Positions 19,639-29,668 of a stretch of DNA of 64,000 bases are shown here, piece after piece. The stretch is from Breoghania sp. (lineage in GTDB: Bacteria > Pseudomonadota > Alphaproteobacteria > Rhizobiales > Stappiaceae), in contig NZ_JASJAV010000014.1 in NCBI RefSeq assembly GCF_030066895.1, forward strand, positions 1-64,000, given 5' to 3'. The position numbers and the translations under genes are program-made. The notes under the pieces are model-generated. The model worked only from the letters and a program-made list of their open reading frames with translations. It was not told where the DNA came from and did not search any database. How positions within the stretch are numbered: position 1 is the stretch's first letter; every line of letters begins with the position of its first letter.

Positions 19639-20061
19639 CTAGTCCCCTTGTTCGTCGTCGGGAGCGAAGTCGAGTGCCAGCCCGTTCGTGCAATAGCGGC
19701 GTCCCGTCGGGCGCGGCCCGTCGGGGAAAACGTGCCCCAGATGTGCATCGCAGCGTGCGCAGCGGATTTCCGTGCGCCGCATGAACAGGGAATTGTCGTC
19801 GAATTCGGCGATGGCATCCTTGTCGAGCGGGTCATAGAAGCTCGGCCAGCCCGATCCGGATTCGTATTTGGTCTGGGAGGGGAACAAGTCCGCCCCGCAG
19901 CACACGCACTTGTAGATGCCCGCGCGCTTTTCGTTGAGGTAGGGGCCCGTCCCTGCACGTTCGGTTCTATGCTGGCGGGTGACCGCATATTGATCCGCGC
20001 TCAGCCGATCCCGCCATTCGGCATCACTGAGTACCACCTTGTCCTTCGTGTCGCTGCTCAT
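19639..20061 (-). CDS. msrB: Peptide-methionine (R)-S-oxide reductase MsrB
   Basis: The 140-residue protein reduces the R form of methionine sulphoxide in proteins. Zinc-site cysteines are in [10 protein letters not shown] and [12 protein letters not shown], substrate-binding residues in [11 protein letters not shown], and the catalytic cysteine in [11 protein letters not shown]. Length and motif spacing match the MsrB family. It ends convergently with the PilZ gene, 27 bases away. It is intact. Confidence 0.95.
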   Translation of the reverse strand: MSSDTKDKVVLSDAEWRDRLSADQYAVTRQHRTERAGTGPYLNEKRAGIYKCVCCGADLFPSQTKYESGSGWPSFYDPLDKDAIAEFDDNSLFMRRTEIRCARCDAHLGHVFPDGPRPTGRRYCTNGLALDFAPDDEQGD

Positions 20062-20698
20062 GTCGGGCGCTCCTGTGTCGGCGGCGTCTTCGTCCCAATA
20101 TTTAGAATTGGCGACGTATACGGCAATAGTCGCGATCGTGGTTTTGCGGCAGCAGGTTCCGTTGCGGATGCGCGCCTGTGTCGTATGCTGCGAGCTTCCT
20201 TTGGGACGGAGTGGGCTTTCTTAGCGAATTGACTTCGGATTATCTTCTTTCAGAAAGATCTCCCGCGAATCACGAAACGGGCCATTTTAAACTCTGCTGA
20301 CGAAAGGTCAGCGTTCACAAACCGCTTGTTCAGATAAACATGAAATAGCATGTCTGGTCGGCAACTTGCACTTTTCTCATCCGACGTATATCGAAACGGT
20401 GACTTAGTCGCGAGAGTCTTGTCGATGGTGCGCGATTCGGAGGGGAAAGGCGCCGCCGGGCGTTGATTGATCGGCGACGGGTGGTCTTTAACGCCAGGCC
20501 CGTGAAGAAACTCGCAGTGCGAGTGTTAAGTGAAGGGGTCGATCGGCGGACCCACGTGATGATGAGCCTGCGTCGGCAGAGTCATGTGTGGGATCCGGAC
20601 TTCGGATCTACTTTGGAGGACCCGCGAACCGGGTCCACGTGTGGGGTTCACGATACGGACTCAAGTGACGGGTCTGCTCGACGGACCAAGGGACGGGT
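20062..20698. promoter_or_regulatory. Long leader region between msrB and mrp operon
   Basis: No gene is seen in these 637 bases. The last 200 bases repeat GGACC/GGGTCC-like blocks, including a perfect hairpin GGACCCG-CGAAC-CGGGTCC at 20618-20636, and run unusually far without a T-rich terminator before the mrpA ATG. The region must carry the divergent msrB and mrp promoters. A structured mRNA leader controlling mrp is possible but I match it to no known riboswitch class. Confidence 0.35.
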
Positions 20699-23083
20699 AT
20701 GGCGCTATTCGGGGTTGATGAAACGGTCATTGCGGTATTGGCGCCGTTTGCCGCGGCCCTTGTCGCACCGACCGCGGTGCGTATGTTCTGGCACAATGCT
20801 GCCTGGCTTCTGGCAATTGTCCCGGCTTTGGTTTTCCTCCACTTCTTCAGCTATGTCGGAGCGGTTTCTCAAGGTCAGACCTTCGAAGAAGGCTTTGCCT
20901 GGGTTCGGGGATACGGTGTCAATTTCACCTTTTACCTCGACGGGCTCGCGGTTCTCTTCGCGCTGATCGTTTCCGGCATTGGCACGCTGATCATTCTCTA
21001 CGCCGGCGGCTACATGAAAGGACACCCCCAGCAAGGGCGGTTCATGTCCTTCCTGTTCCTGTTCATGGGCTCCATGCTCGGCGTGGTCACTGGCTCCAAT
21101 CTTTTGACGCTGTTCATCTTCTGGGAGCTGACCTCGATCACCTCCTTCCTGCTGATCGGCTTTGATCACCTGCTCGCCGCCTCCCGGCGCGCCGCTATGC
21201 AGGCGCTGGTGGTCACCGGCGGCGGCGGCCTGGCGTTGCTGGCCGGCCTGCTGATGATCATGAATGTGACCGGCGAAACGGAGATGTCGAACGTCATCGT
21301 CTCCGGCGAGGCGCTGCGCAACAGTTCGCTCTACATACCGATCCTGATCATGGTGCTGCTCGGTGCCTTCACCAAGTCGGCCCAGTTCCCGTTCCATTTC
21401 TGGCTGCCCAACGCCATGGAGGCACCGACGCCGGTCTCTGCCTTCCTGCATTCCGCCACCATGGTGAAGGCGGGCGTCTACCTGCTGATGCGGCTCAATC
21501 CGGTGCTCGGCGATACCGCGGCCTGGATTACAATCCTGCCGTTCTTCGGCGGCCTCACGCTTCTGGTGGGCACGCTTCTCGCCGTGCGCCAGACCGATCT
21601 GAAACTGATCCTGGCCTATACGACGGTCGCCTCGCTCGGCCTTCTCGTCATGCTGACGGGGGCGGGCAGCGAGGTCGCGATCGAAGGCGCGGTAATCTAT
21701 CTCTTCGCCCACGCGCTGTTCAAGGGCTCGCTCTTCATGGTGGCCGGGCTCGTCGATCACGAGTGTGGCACGCGCGATCTCATGCGGCTGGGCGGTTTGC
21801 GCAAGGCAATGCCGATCACCTTCCTCGCCGCCGTGCTGGCCGCGCTGTCGATGGGTGGTCTGCCGCCCTTCATCGGCTTCATCGGCAAGGAGATGCTCTA
21901 TGACGGCACCTGGAACCTGGCCGACAATGCACTTCTGTTGACCGTCGTGGCCGTCCTCGGCAACGGGCTGATGCTCGCGGCCGCCTTCGGGGTCGCTTTC
22001 AAACCCTTCCTCGGTGCGCCGACCAAGACGCCCAAGCACGCCCATGAAGGGCCCGTCCTGATGTGGCTCGGTCCTTTGACGCTGGCCTTCTGCGGTCTGG
22101 CGGCGGCCGTCGGTATCGGCTGGACGGGCGGAAGCCTGATCGCGCCGATGGCTGGTGCTCCGGTGCATGGCGATTATCACCTGATCCCGGCGCATATCAG
22201 CGCGCCGTTCTACCTGTCGCTGATCACCATCGCGCTCGGCCTCTTCATCTTCTGTCGGCTTGATGCCGTGCGGCAGATCATGGCGCGGGTGCTGAAGGCG
22301 ATCGGCTGGGGCCCGGATCGCGGCTTCGACCAGTTCATCAGTCTGGTGGTACGCTTTGCGGGCGTATTCACGGCCATCGTCCAGCCGGGCAAGATGCAGG
22401 TCTACATGAACACGGTCTTCGTCGTCGTGGCGCTTGCCTTACTGGTGCCCATGGGGCTTTACGGCGAGGCGCCGTCCATGCCGGCCATGCCGGACTTCCA
22501 CTTCTACGAGTGGCTGGTTCTGGCGTTGATCGTGATGGGCGTCATCGCGGTGCTCGTCGCGCGCACGCGCCTGATCGCCATTGTCTCGCTGGGCATTCAG
22601 GGCTTCGCGGTCGCCGTTCTCTACATGCTGTTCGGCGCGCCGGACCTGTCGTTCACGCAGTTCATGGTCGAAACCCTGTCGGTCGTGATCCTCGCGCTCG
22701 TCATGACGCGGCTCAACCTGAGCGCCCACGACAACCGACCCTTCCGCGAGACGATCTCTCACGCGGTCATCGCGATCGCCGGCGGCATCGGCTTCGGTGC
22801 GCTGCTGCTGGCCGTCACCCAGGTGCCCTTCGACAGCCGCTTGTCCGATTTCTTCGCCGCCAATTCCCGTGTGGTGGCGCACGGTCGCAACATCGTCAAC
22901 GTGATCATCGTGGACTTCCGCGGATTTGATACGATGGGCGAGATTTCGGTCGTGATGATCACGGGACTTGCCATCCTGGCGCTGATCCGTGTTCGCAAGC
23001 GCGGAGGCAAGAAAGAGGAGACGCCGCCGGGTGATGGATCGCTCGCCCCCGTTTCCGATGCAAAGCCGGAGGTAGCCCCGTGA
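20699..23083 (+). CDS. mrpA: Mrp-type Na+/H+ antiporter subunit A
   Basis: This is the large membrane subunit of the hetero-oligomeric Mrp cation/proton antiporter (794 residues), related to complex I antiporter-like subunit NuoL. About 20 hydrophobic helices are visible; [18 protein letters not shown] contains the family-conserved His/Lys segment, and [16 protein letters not shown] a second conserved part. The C-terminal ~150 residues resemble MrpB-type extension of MrpA. The A and B genes are separate here. The stop overlaps the next gene's GTG (GTGA). It is intact. Confidence 0.92.
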   Translation: MALFGVDETVIAVLAPFAAALVAPTAVRMFWHNAAWLLAIVPALVFLHFFSYVGAVSQGQTFEEGFAWVRGYGVNFTFYLDGLAVLFALIVSGIGTLIILYAGGYMKGHPQQGRFMSFLFLFMGSMLGVVTGSNLLTLFIFWELTSITSFLLIGFDHLLAASRRAAMQALVVTGGGGLALLAGLLMIMNVTGETEMSNVIVSGEALRNSSLYIPILIMVLLGAFTKSAQFPFHFWLPNAMEAPTPVSAFLHSATMVKAGVYLLMRLNPVLGDTAAWITILPFFGGLTLLVGTLLAVRQTDLKLILAYTTVASLGLLVMLTGAGSEVAIEGAVIYLFAHALFKGSLFMVAGLVDHECGTRDLMRLGGLRKAMPITFLAAVLAALSMGGLPPFIGFIGKEMLYDGTWNLADNALLLTVVAVLGNGLMLAAAFGVAFKPFLGAPTKTPKHAHEGPVLMWLGPLTLAFCGLAAAVGIGWTGGSLIAPMAGAPVHGDYHLIPAHISAPFYLSLITIALGLFIFCRLDAVRQIMARVLKAIGWGPDRGFDQFISLVVRFAGVFTAIVQPGKMQVYMNTVFVVVALALLVPMGLYGEAPSMPAMPDFHFYEWLVLALIVMGVIAVLVARTRLIAIVSLGIQGFAVAVLYMLFGAPDLSFTQFMVETLSVVILALVMTRLNLSAHDNRPFRETISHAVIAIAGGIGFGALLLAVTQVPFDSRLSDFFAANSRVVAHGRNIVNVIIVDFRGFDTMGEISVVMITGLAILALIRVRKRGGKKEETPPGDGSLAPVSDAKPEVAP

Positions 23084-23499
23084 ATACGGTCATCTTCCGA
23101 ACCGTCGCCCCGTTTCTTACCGCGCTGATGGTCCTGTTCTCGATTTTCGTTCTGCTGCGTGGACACAACGAGCCCGGTGGCGGCTTCATCGGAGGTCTGA
23201 TTGCGGCCTCCGCCTTCGCCATCTACGGCATCGCCTGCGGCGTGCAGCCGGTGCGCCGGGCGCTCCGCGTCCACCCCATGAGCCTGTCGGCCTTCGGCCT
23301 CCTGCTGGCCTGCCTGTCGGGATTGCCGTCGTTCTTCTCCCATGTCGGCTTTCTCACGGCTCACTGGGTTTATCCGGAGGTCTTCGGCGTCGATCTGGCC
23401 CTGTCGACCGTGATAGTCTTCGATACCGGCGTCTATTTCGTCGTGTTCGGGTCGATCACCTCGATCGCCCTCGCCCTTGAAGAAAGGGAGTCGGACTGA
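23080..23499 (+). CDS. mrpB: Mrp antiporter subunit B
   Basis: The 139-residue protein has four hydrophobic helices and the family block [20 protein letters not shown] near residue 30, found in MrpB subunits. The GTG start overlaps the mrpA stop (GTGA), showing translational coupling. Its stop overlaps the next ATG. It works only as part of the Mrp complex in the inner membrane. Confidence 0.92.
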   Translation: MNTVIFRTVAPFLTALMVLFSIFVLLRGHNEPGGGFIGGLIAASAFAIYGIACGVQPVRRALRVHPMSLSAFGLLLACLSGLPSFFSHVGFLTAHWVYPEVFGVDLALSTVIVFDTGVYFVVFGSITSIALALEERESD

Positions 23500-23876
23500 T
23501 GGAAGCCGGTTTTGCCGTTCTGATTGCCTTCATCTTCGCCGCGAGCATCTACCTGATGCTGGCGCGCCAGTTGATCCGCATCCTCCTCGGCATCTCGATC
23601 CTGTCCAACGCGGTCAATCTTCTGATCTTCACCGCGGGACGCCTGGAGCGCGAGGTGCCGCCGGTCATTCCCAACAGCTCGTTGGTTTCGGTCGGCGTGA
23701 CCGCCAATCCGTTGCCGCAGGCGCTGATCCTGACGGCGATCGTGATTTCGTTTTCCGTCTTCGCCTTCCTGCTGGTGCTGGCTTTCCGCACCTATCAGGA
23801 TCTGGGCACCGATGACGCCAACGAGATGCGCGTCGCCGAGCCCAAGGGCGACTTCAAGCCGCCGATCGGGTACTGA
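23499..23876 (+). CDS. mrpC: Mrp antiporter subunit C
   Basis: This 125-residue, three-helix protein is homologous to NuoK. RQLIRILLGISILSNAVNLL and DPLPQALILTAIVI-like (NPLPQALILTAIVISFSVFA) are the family signatures. It is coupled to mrpB through TGATG and followed by mrpD after 3 bases. It is intact. Confidence 0.92.
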   Translation: MEAGFAVLIAFIFAASIYLMLARQLIRILLGISILSNAVNLLIFTAGRLEREVPPVIPNSSLVSVGVTANPLPQALILTAIVISFSVFAFLLVLAFRTYQDLGTDDANEMRVAEPKGDFKPPIGY

Positions 23877-23879
23877 GCA

Positions 23880-25487
23880 ATGGCGGTGACAGATCACACG
23901 GTAGATGTTTCTCATGCGATGATCAGCACCCCGGTCCCGCCGGGCGATTGGCTGGTCGTCACCCCGATCATCATCACGGTGCTTGGCGGCGTCGTCTGCC
24001 TGATGCTGCGCAAGCACACCAAAATCCAGCCGCGCATCGCCATCGCGACGCTGGCTCTGTTGATGCTCTCCAATTTCGGATTGCTGGCCCGCGTGCTCGA
24101 CAAGGGCGTCGTCACCATGGTCATGGGCCAGTGGCTGCCGCCCTACGGCATCGCCTTCTCGGTCGATGCCACCGGCGCGATCCTGGCGTTGATCGCCTCC
24201 ATCGTGGCCTTCGCCACGGCGCTTTACGGCGTCGGCGACAGTGACGCGACCGCGCGACGATACGGGTTCTACCCGTTCCTGATGCTGCTGATGACCAGCG
24301 TGTCCGGCACCTTCCTCACCGGGGATATCTTCAATCTCTATGTGTGGTTCGAGGTGCTGCTGATCTCGTCCTTCGGGCTCCTGATCCTGGGCTCCGACAA
24401 GGCGCAGCTCGACGGCGCGGTGAAATACGGCATCCTGAACCTGATCGCCACGACGCTGTTCCTGATCGCCACGGGCTATCTCTACGGGCTCATCGGCACG
24501 CTCAACATGGCCGATATTCCGCGCTCCGTCCTGACCCTGCCGGACAAGGCGCCGATCACCACCGTCGCGATGCTCTATTTGCTGGCCTTCGGCATGAAGG
24601 CGGCGGCCTTCCCGGTGAACTTCTGGCTGCCGGCCTCCTACCACACGCCGCGCATCGCTGTCGCGGGTGTCTTCGCGGGTCTTCTCACCAAGGTCGGCAT
24701 CTACGCGCTGATGCGCACCATGGTGATGCTGCTGCCCGTTCATCACGCGATGCTGTCGGGCGTTCTGGCGGTCGTCGCCGTCGCCACGATGATTTCGGGC
24801 GTCCTGGGTGCCATGGCCCAGTCGGATCTGCGCCGCGCGCTCGGCTATCTGGTCATCTCCGGTATCGGCTCGATGCTGGCCGGTATCGCCGTTTCCACGA
24901 CGCTCGCGCTGACCGGTACGATCCTCTATGCGATCCACTCCATCATCGTGATGACGGGACTCTATTTCGTCACCGGCATGGCGGTGCGCATAAGCGACAC
25001 CTTCGCGCTGAGAAAGCTCGGCGGGCTTTATGGCAAGAGCCCGCTGCTGGCTCTGGCCTTCTTCATTCTGGCCATGTCGCTTTCCGGGCTGCCGCCCACC
25101 TCCGGCTTCTGGGCCAAGGTGGTGCTTGTGGATGCGGCGCTGAAGGCCGGTTCGCCGTGGCTGGCCGGGTCCATTCTCGTGACCGGGTTCCTGACCACGA
25201 TCGCATTGACGCGCATCGGTCTCTATGCCTTCTGGCGTGGCGGGCCGGAAGGCACGCCCGATGGAACGGCCTTCGCCTACGCACAAAGCCATGAGGTCGC
25301 CACCCCCGACGTGTCCGCCGCCTATACGGGCATGTGGCTGGCGCTCGGCTTGCTGGTCGGTTTGTCCCTGTTCATCGGTGTTGCGCCGAACGGTCTGGTT
25401 GCCATCGCCAAGACTGGCGTCGCCGGCCTGATCGATCCCAGCGGCTATATCGGATCCGTATTCGGCTCCACTGGAGGCCAGCTATGA
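23880..25487 (+). CDS. mrpD: Mrp antiporter subunit D
   Basis: This 535-residue antiporter-like subunit, related to NuoM/NuoN, has about 14 helices. The stretch AAAFPVNFWLPASYHTPRI and the KAP-free lysines in TKVGIYALMR are conserved in the proton-translocating family. It has the expected length for MrpD. Its TGA overlaps the mrpE ATG (ATGA). Confidence 0.92.
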   Translation: MAVTDHTVDVSHAMISTPVPPGDWLVVTPIIITVLGGVVCLMLRKHTKIQPRIAIATLALLMLSNFGLLARVLDKGVVTMVMGQWLPPYGIAFSVDATGAILALIASIVAFATALYGVGDSDATARRYGFYPFLMLLMTSVSGTFLTGDIFNLYVWFEVLLISSFGLLILGSDKAQLDGAVKYGILNLIATTLFLIATGYLYGLIGTLNMADIPRSVLTLPDKAPITTVAMLYLLAFGMKAAAFPVNFWLPASYHTPRIAVAGVFAGLLTKVGIYALMRTMVMLLPVHHAMLSGVLAVVAVATMISGVLGAMAQSDLRRALGYLVISGIGSMLAGIAVSTTLALTGTILYAIHSIIVMTGLYFVTGMAVRISDTFALRKLGGLYGKSPLLALAFFILAMSLSGLPPTSGFWAKVVLVDAALKAGSPWLAGSILVTGFLTTIALTRIGLYAFWRGGPEGTPDGTAFAYAQSHEVATPDVSAAYTGMWLALGLLVGLSLFIGVAPNGLVAIAKTGVAGLIDPSGYIGSVFGSTGGQL

Positions 25488-25963
25488 TTGCCATCTTCCT
25501 CATCAACATCCTGATGGCGTTGGCTTGGGGGGTGATGACCGGATCCTTTGCCTTCGTCAACCTGGCCTTCGGCTTCATTCTCTCCTCGGCCGTGCTCTAC
25601 ACGATCCGCGAACAGATCGGGACGGGCGGCTATTTCCGCCGTGTCGGTCGGGTGGCCAGCTTGGCGGGACTCTTCTTCTACGAATTGGTTCTGTCGGCCT
25701 GTCGCGTGGCGAAGATCGTGCTCACGCCCGATATCTCGTATCTGCGCCCCAGTATCCTCGCCTATCCGCTGACGGTGGACCGGGATTTCGAGATCACGCT
25801 CCTGGCCAATCTCATCACGCTGACGCCGGGCACCTTGTCTGTTGACGTGTCGCAGGACCGCAAGGTCCTCTATGTCCACGCGCTGAACGCGCCGGACCCG
25901 CAAAGTGTGATCGACGAGATCCACGAAGGATTCGAGCGCAAGATCCTGGAGGCGTTCCGATGA
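25484..25963 (+). CDS. mrpE: Mrp antiporter subunit E
   Basis: The 159-residue protein has two N-terminal helices ([33 protein letters not shown]) and a cytoplasmic domain with [19 protein letters not shown], the MrpE signature. It overlaps mrpD and mrpF by 4 bases each, so it is translationally coupled on both sides. Confidence 0.92.
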   Translation: MIAIFLINILMALAWGVMTGSFAFVNLAFGFILSSAVLYTIREQIGTGGYFRRVGRVASLAGLFFYELVLSACRVAKIVLTPDISYLRPSILAYPLTVDRDFEITLLANLITLTPGTLSVDVSQDRKVLYVHALNAPDPQSVIDEIHEGFERKILEAFR

Positions 25964-26346
25964 TCGACGGCGGACCCTTTCTGGAAGTCTGCATCCACAT
26001 CGCGTTGGGTGTGATGTCGCTTGCGTTCCTGTTCACGGTCTATCGGATCGTCACGGGGCCGACCTTCCCCGACCGCTTCGTCGCGTTGGACATGCTGGTG
26101 ACGGTGGGGATCGGCTTCATCGCGGTGATCGGCGTGAAGACGGACTTCTACCTCTATCTCGATATCGCGATTGCGCTCGGGCTGGTCGGCTTTCTGGCGA
26201 CCGTCGCCTTCGCGCGTTTCCTGCTGAACCGCGGGCTTGCCGGTGATGCCGCAATCACCGCGGAAACGCACCGCGAGCCGCAATCGACCCAGCTCGTGCA
26301 CGGTTCCGTCGCGACGGCTGATTCGGCAAAGGAGGGGCGGTCATGA
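25960..26346 (+). CDS. mrpF: Mrp antiporter subunit F
   Basis: The 128-residue, three-helix subunit carries [18 protein letters not shown], the MrpF block, and [20 protein letters not shown]. The hydrophilic C-terminal ~35 residues are longer than in the shortest family members. It overlaps both neighbours by 4 bases. Confidence 0.92.
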   Translation: MIDGGPFLEVCIHIALGVMSLAFLFTVYRIVTGPTFPDRFVALDMLVTVGIGFIAVIGVKTDFYLYLDIAIALGLVGFLATVAFARFLLNRGLAGDAAITAETHREPQSTQLVHGSVATADSAKEGRS

Positions 26347-26681
26347 TTTCCATCATCGTCGGTTGCGCGCTGGTCGTGGGGTCGCTCTTCTGCCTGACCG
26401 CCTCGCTGGGCCTCATGCGCTTCAAGGACGTCTACATGCGCATGCATGCGGCCAGTAAGGCCGGAACGCTGGGCTCCGGCGTTCTGCTGCTGGCGCTCGC
26501 CGTTCACGCGGGCGAACTGGACGTGGTGACGCGCGCGGTTGCCGGCGTCATCTTCTTCATGTTGACGGCGCCGATCTCCTCCCACCTTCTGGCGCGCGCC
26601 GCCTACGTGGTCGGCTACAAGCCCTGCGATATCACCGAGCTTGATGAATTCGCAAAAGCCCAGGACGGCAAAAAACAGTAA
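26343..26681 (+). CDS. mrpG: Mrp antiporter subunit G
   Basis: This is the last gene of the operon, 112 residues with three helices. [20 protein letters not shown] and [18 protein letters not shown] are MrpG signatures. The complete seven-subunit order A-B-C-D-E-F-G, with every junction tight or overlapping, supports a functional Mrp antiporter for Na+ efflux and pH tolerance. The whole 6-kb operon has no lesion. Confidence 0.93.
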   Translation: MISIIVGCALVVGSLFCLTASLGLMRFKDVYMRMHAASKAGTLGSGVLLLALAVHAGELDVVTRAVAGVIFFMLTAPISSHLLARAAYVVGYKPCDITELDEFAKAQDGKKQ

Positions 26682-26751
26682 CCTTTGGTGCGTTTTTTTC
26701 CACCTGCGGTTTTGGTCATCAGAATTTCTCCGTTTTTCCTTGCTTTTGTTT

Positions 26752-26784
26752 GGCCGCCGCGATTTGTGGCGGCCTCTTATCTGG
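26752..26784 (+). terminator. Probable mrp operon terminator
   Basis: A perfect 7-bp stem GGCCGCC / GGCGGCC (26752-26758 and 26768-26774) with loop GCGATTTGT is followed by TCTTATC, 70 bases after the mrpG stop. The T run is weak. Confidence 0.55.
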
Positions 26785-27133
26785 AACATCCGGAAACCGG
26801 TGCGTCATCGCACGCGGGCACGGAGGTCGTGTATCTTACCGTGGGTGATACCCGTACAGTTTCTTGGCAAATGTAACCGCTGATATAGCGTGAACAGGGA
26901 TACACAGGCACATGCGGCAAATCAATTGAATTAGCGACCAGTATTTTAATATTTTTTGTTGTTATTAGCGGTATCAATGTATATAAACTTGCGTCGAGTT
27001 TTCGAGAGTTCGGAATCGAATTTCAGCCTAGTATCCGTCGAAGTCGGTTTTTCCAGGCGACCACGACAGTCAGTGTCGACGCCAGAATCTCTATGTTTAA
27101 AAAGCAAAAAGTCAGACAACAAACGGGTGAAAG
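26785..27133 (+). promoter_or_regulatory. mucR upstream region
   Basis: No gene is seen. The region is locally AT-rich (26925-26985, including TATTTTAATATTTTTTG), as usual for MucR/Ros-controlled promoters, which include the mucR promoter itself in related bacteria. A weak GGGTGAAAG lies just before the mucR ATG. Confidence 0.45.
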
Positions 27134-27550
27134 ATGACGGAAAATGCGACTGACGACAACCTAATCGACCTGACAGCCGACATTGTCTCCGCTTATGTGA
27201 GCAACAATACCGTTCCGGCGACGGATCTTCCTCAGCTGATCAATGAAGTCTATGTCGCGCTACAAAAGACGAGCGGCGCCGTGACCGAGCCTGAGCCCGA
27301 GCCGCTGAAGCCTGCTGTTCCCATCAAGAAGTCGGTCACGCCCGACTATATTATCTGTCTTGAAGACGGTAAGCAGTTTAAGTCGCTCAAGCGCCACCTG
27401 CGTACGCATTACGACATGACTCCGGAAGAATACCGTGAGAAGTGGGGCCTGCCGGCCGACTATCCGATGGTTGCGCCGAACTACGCGGCCGCGCGCTCCA
27501 ACCTTGCCAAGAAGATGGGTCTGGGCCAGCAGCGTCGCCGCGGCAAGTAA
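27134..27550 (+). CDS. mucR: MucR/Ros-family transcriptional regulator
   Basis: This is a 138-residue prokaryotic zinc-finger protein. The C-terminal block [20 protein letters not shown] followed by [20 protein letters not shown] is the family core; zinc ligands in this subtype are the Cys and Asp of CLEDGK and the two His of HLRTH. MucR proteins are H-NS-like global regulators of exopolysaccharide, motility and cell-cycle genes in Hyphomicrobiales. The N-terminal ~50 residues ([20 protein letters not shown]) form the oligomerisation region. It is intact. Confidence 0.95.
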   Translation: MTENATDDNLIDLTADIVSAYVSNNTVPATDLPQLINEVYVALQKTSGAVTEPEPEPLKPAVPIKKSVTPDYIICLEDGKQFKSLKRHLRTHYDMTPEEYREKWGLPADYPMVAPNYAAARSNLAKKMGLGQQRRRGK

Positions 27551-27615
27551 GCCAACGCCACAAGACGGGGGTCCGGCCGTACCTCCCGAGTGCCGGATGT
27601 CTGGCTATCGTGAAG

Positions 27616-27648
27616 AAAAGGCCGCAGCGATCATCGCTGCGGCCTTTT
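27616..27648. terminator. Bidirectional terminator between convergent genes
   Basis: AAAAGGCCGCAGCGAT-CATCGCTGCGGCCTTTT is a perfect ~15-bp inverted repeat, with A and T runs on either side so that it can serve both the mucR transcript and the opposing one. Confidence 0.92.
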
Positions 27649-27725
27649 CTTGTTTTGGGGCCCTTGGTTTACGCGGCTCAGCGCGGCTGCGCCGGGGCTC
27701 CGGTGTCGCGAGCCCCAAGACCTGG

Positions 27726-28068
27726 TCAGTGGGTGCTCAGAAGCGCGCGCTCGGCCCGGTAGGCCTGCATCAGCGCGATGTGGCGATTGAGATCGTAGGT
27801 CCAGTGCCCCGCTCGTCCGTGCCGCCTCTCACCGCGAAGCGCCTTGGCGAGACGCGAGACGAGCGACGATTGCCCGCTGGGCCGCCTCGCTATCCGTCTC
27901 CTTCTCACCGGATCCATCTGCGTTGTGATTGTTCGCGTTCCGCCTGTCGGGCAGCAGCCGCGCCAGAGTGCGCAACCGCAACGCCGCCTGGCCCGCCTCG
28001 TCCCCGTTGCGCGTCGACATGTCCGCGCCGGTTCCATTCCCTGTGCCGTCTCGGCGTTTGCCTGACAT
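27726..28068 (-). pseudogene. Hypothetical protein, one frameshift
   Basis: The reconstructed 114-residue protein starts MSGKRRDGTGNGTG, has a Leu/Arg-rich segment (ALRLRTLARLLPDRRNA) and ends HWTYDLNRHIALMQAYRAERALLSTH after a frameshift near 27846. The two pieces fit end to end (IVARLA then KALRGERRHGRAG). The C-terminal motif looks conserved, but I cannot name the family. It is convergent with mucR across a strong terminator. Confidence 0.5.
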
Positions 28069-28297
28069 CGCCCGATAGACCTCCTGCTGACGTTTCTCTT
28101 CAGCATGGCATGGGGCGAAAGGGCGGGAATAAAGCTGTTTGGGAGGGGGAATACGGTGTCTGCCAAAGACAATCCCGAGTTAACCAAAGCAGGAAACTTA
28201 TCCCCAGTACTATCAGTCGTTCTAACAGAATATAGGTATAAATTCCTAAATTTAAGTTGCAATTGCCAATTGTATTTTGAACGAGAGGAGGGGCTCG

Positions 28298-28696
28298 ATG
28301 ACGAGCGGGCATTTCGAAATTTCAGCGCCCGGTATTTGCGGGGGAACGGTGCAGCCTGCGTTGATGGAGAACGCGATGAGCTGTCACCTGATTCAGGTCA
28401 CGGTTGTGGCTGTTTTTGGCATTGCATCGGACATGCTCAAGGCGCCGACGCGTTCTCGCGCTCCCGTGGCGTTTGCCCGGCAGGTTGCCATGTACGTCGC
28501 CTATGTCAGTTTCGGACTGTCCCTGACCGAGGTTGGCCGCCTGTTCGGTCGCGATCGCACGACGGCGGGCTATGTCTGCCGCACGGTGGAGGATCGGCGC
28601 GACGATCCGGCCTTCGACGGCATGGTGACCGCGATCGAGCACGTTGTCTGCGCCTGCCGTCAGGCCGCCGACAGCCGCTGGGAGACGTTGAATTGA
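28298..28696 (+). CDS. HTH protein related to DnaA domain IV
   Basis: Residues ~55-110 match the DNA-binding domain IV of DnaA: ARQVAMYVAYVSFGLSLTEV, then GRLFGRDRTTAGYVCRTVED, with the DHTT-like RDRTT recognition segment. The AAA+ part of DnaA is absent, so this is a small DNA-binding regulator of about 132 residues. ATG 28298 is set by GAGAGGAGG upstream. The stop overlaps the next gene's start (TTGA). The two-gene arrangement near mucR is typical of Hyphomicrobiales, as I recall. A role in cell-cycle control is inferred only. Confidence 0.75.
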   Translation: MTSGHFEISAPGICGGTVQPALMENAMSCHLIQVTVVAVFGIASDMLKAPTRSRAPVAFARQVAMYVAYVSFGLSLTEVGRLFGRDRTTAGYVCRTVEDRRDDPAFDGMVTAIEHVVCACRQAADSRWETLN

Positions 28697-29646
28697 GCCG
28701 TGTCGCGCAACGTGACCGGGCCCCGGCGGCGAAGCCCGCTCAAGGGTCGGGAAATACGGGCTGCGCCGCTCTCACCAAGGGGGCACGGCCGCTCACGGGA
28801 GGATTGAGCGAGCGGGAGGCCGGCCGCATGACCATCCGGTTGTTGAAGGCACTGGTCGGCTCCTCAGCGCTCCGCTGCATTGATGCGGAAACGGTGCGCC
28901 TGACGTTTTGCGGGGCGTCCGGAGAGCTTTCCCGCAGCGTTGAGGTTCCCCTAGCCCTTTACCGGCGCATGATGGTCGATGGATTGCTGAGCAAGGCGCG
29001 TGACGGGCGTGTGAGCGTGAGTGCGGAGGGGCGCGGCTGGTTGCGCCGTGCCCTGTCGCACGGAGACGCCTTCACCGAACAGCATCGCGAGACCGTACGC
29101 ACCACCGCGAGTGACGGGGAGGGGGCCGCTTCTGCGGTGACTATCGATCTCTCTGAAAGCCCGCTCGCGTGGCTTGCAAGCCGGCGACGGGCGGACGGAT
29201 GCTCCTGGATCTCCGCAACCCAACTTGCCGCCGGAGAGCGTTTGCGGCGCGATGACACGTGCGGTTGGCTGATGGCCCGCGTCACGGCGGACTGGAGCGA
29301 TAACCCTCACCGGGCGGGCAAGTGGTCGGGCGGTCGCGGCGGGATCGAGGATTTGAGCGATGCGGCGCTTGATGCGCGCGACCGCGTCCACCGGGCGCTA
29401 TCGGATGTGGGGCCGGAACTGTGCGGCGTCCTCGTCGATGTCTGTTGCGAATTGCAGGGGTTGGAGGCGCTGGAGCGGCGCCACGCATGGCCTGCGCGCT
29501 CGGCCAAGCTGGCACTGTCGGGCCTCGCCCGCCACTACGGGTTGGAAGAGGGCGTCACAGGGCCTGAGTGCGGGCGCATGCGCCATTGGGGTGGGCAGGA
29601 TTACCGCCCGCGCATCGGTGTTGCAGGAGATGGCGAGGCGCCCTAG
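28693..29646 (+). CDS. DUF6456-domain protein
   Basis: The 317-residue frame is coupled to the HTH gene through a TTG start overlapping its stop; ATG 28828 (MTIRLLKALVG) is an alternative. The N-terminal ~130 residues look like a winged-helix region (LYRRMMVDGLLSKARDGRVS). The C-terminal ~150 residues (SPLAWLASRRRADGCSWISA, AGERLRRDDT, then VDVCCELQGLEALERRHAWP) match the DUF6456 pattern, a helical domain of replication- or regulation-linked Hyphomicrobiales proteins. No biochemical function is established. It is intact. Confidence 0.7.
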   Translation: MSRVAQRDRAPAAKPAQGSGNTGCAALTKGARPLTGGLSEREAGRMTIRLLKALVGSSALRCIDAETVRLTFCGASGELSRSVEVPLALYRRMMVDGLLSKARDGRVSVSAEGRGWLRRALSHGDAFTEQHRETVRTTASDGEGAASAVTIDLSESPLAWLASRRRADGCSWISATQLAAGERLRRDDTCGWLMARVTADWSDNPHRAGKWSGGRGGIEDLSDAALDARDRVHRALSDVGPELCGVLVDVCCELQGLEALERRHAWPARSAKLALSGLARHYGLEEGVTGPECGRMRHWGGQDYRPRIGVAGDGEAP

Positions 29647-29668
29647 GCGCCCGCCCGCTTTCGCGCCA

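Noticed and set aside
20618..20698. Guanidine (mini-ykkC) riboswitch upstream of mrpA
   Set aside because: ACGG-containing segments are present, but the two small hairpins with ACGR loops could not be formed.
20705..22195. 496-residue open frame on the minus strand
   Set aside because: Antisense to mrpA, with the same shadow-frame composition.
23433..25292. 619-residue open frame on the minus strand
   Set aside because: It is antisense to mrpC and mrpD and has low-complexity Arg/Gln/Asp/His composition without domains.
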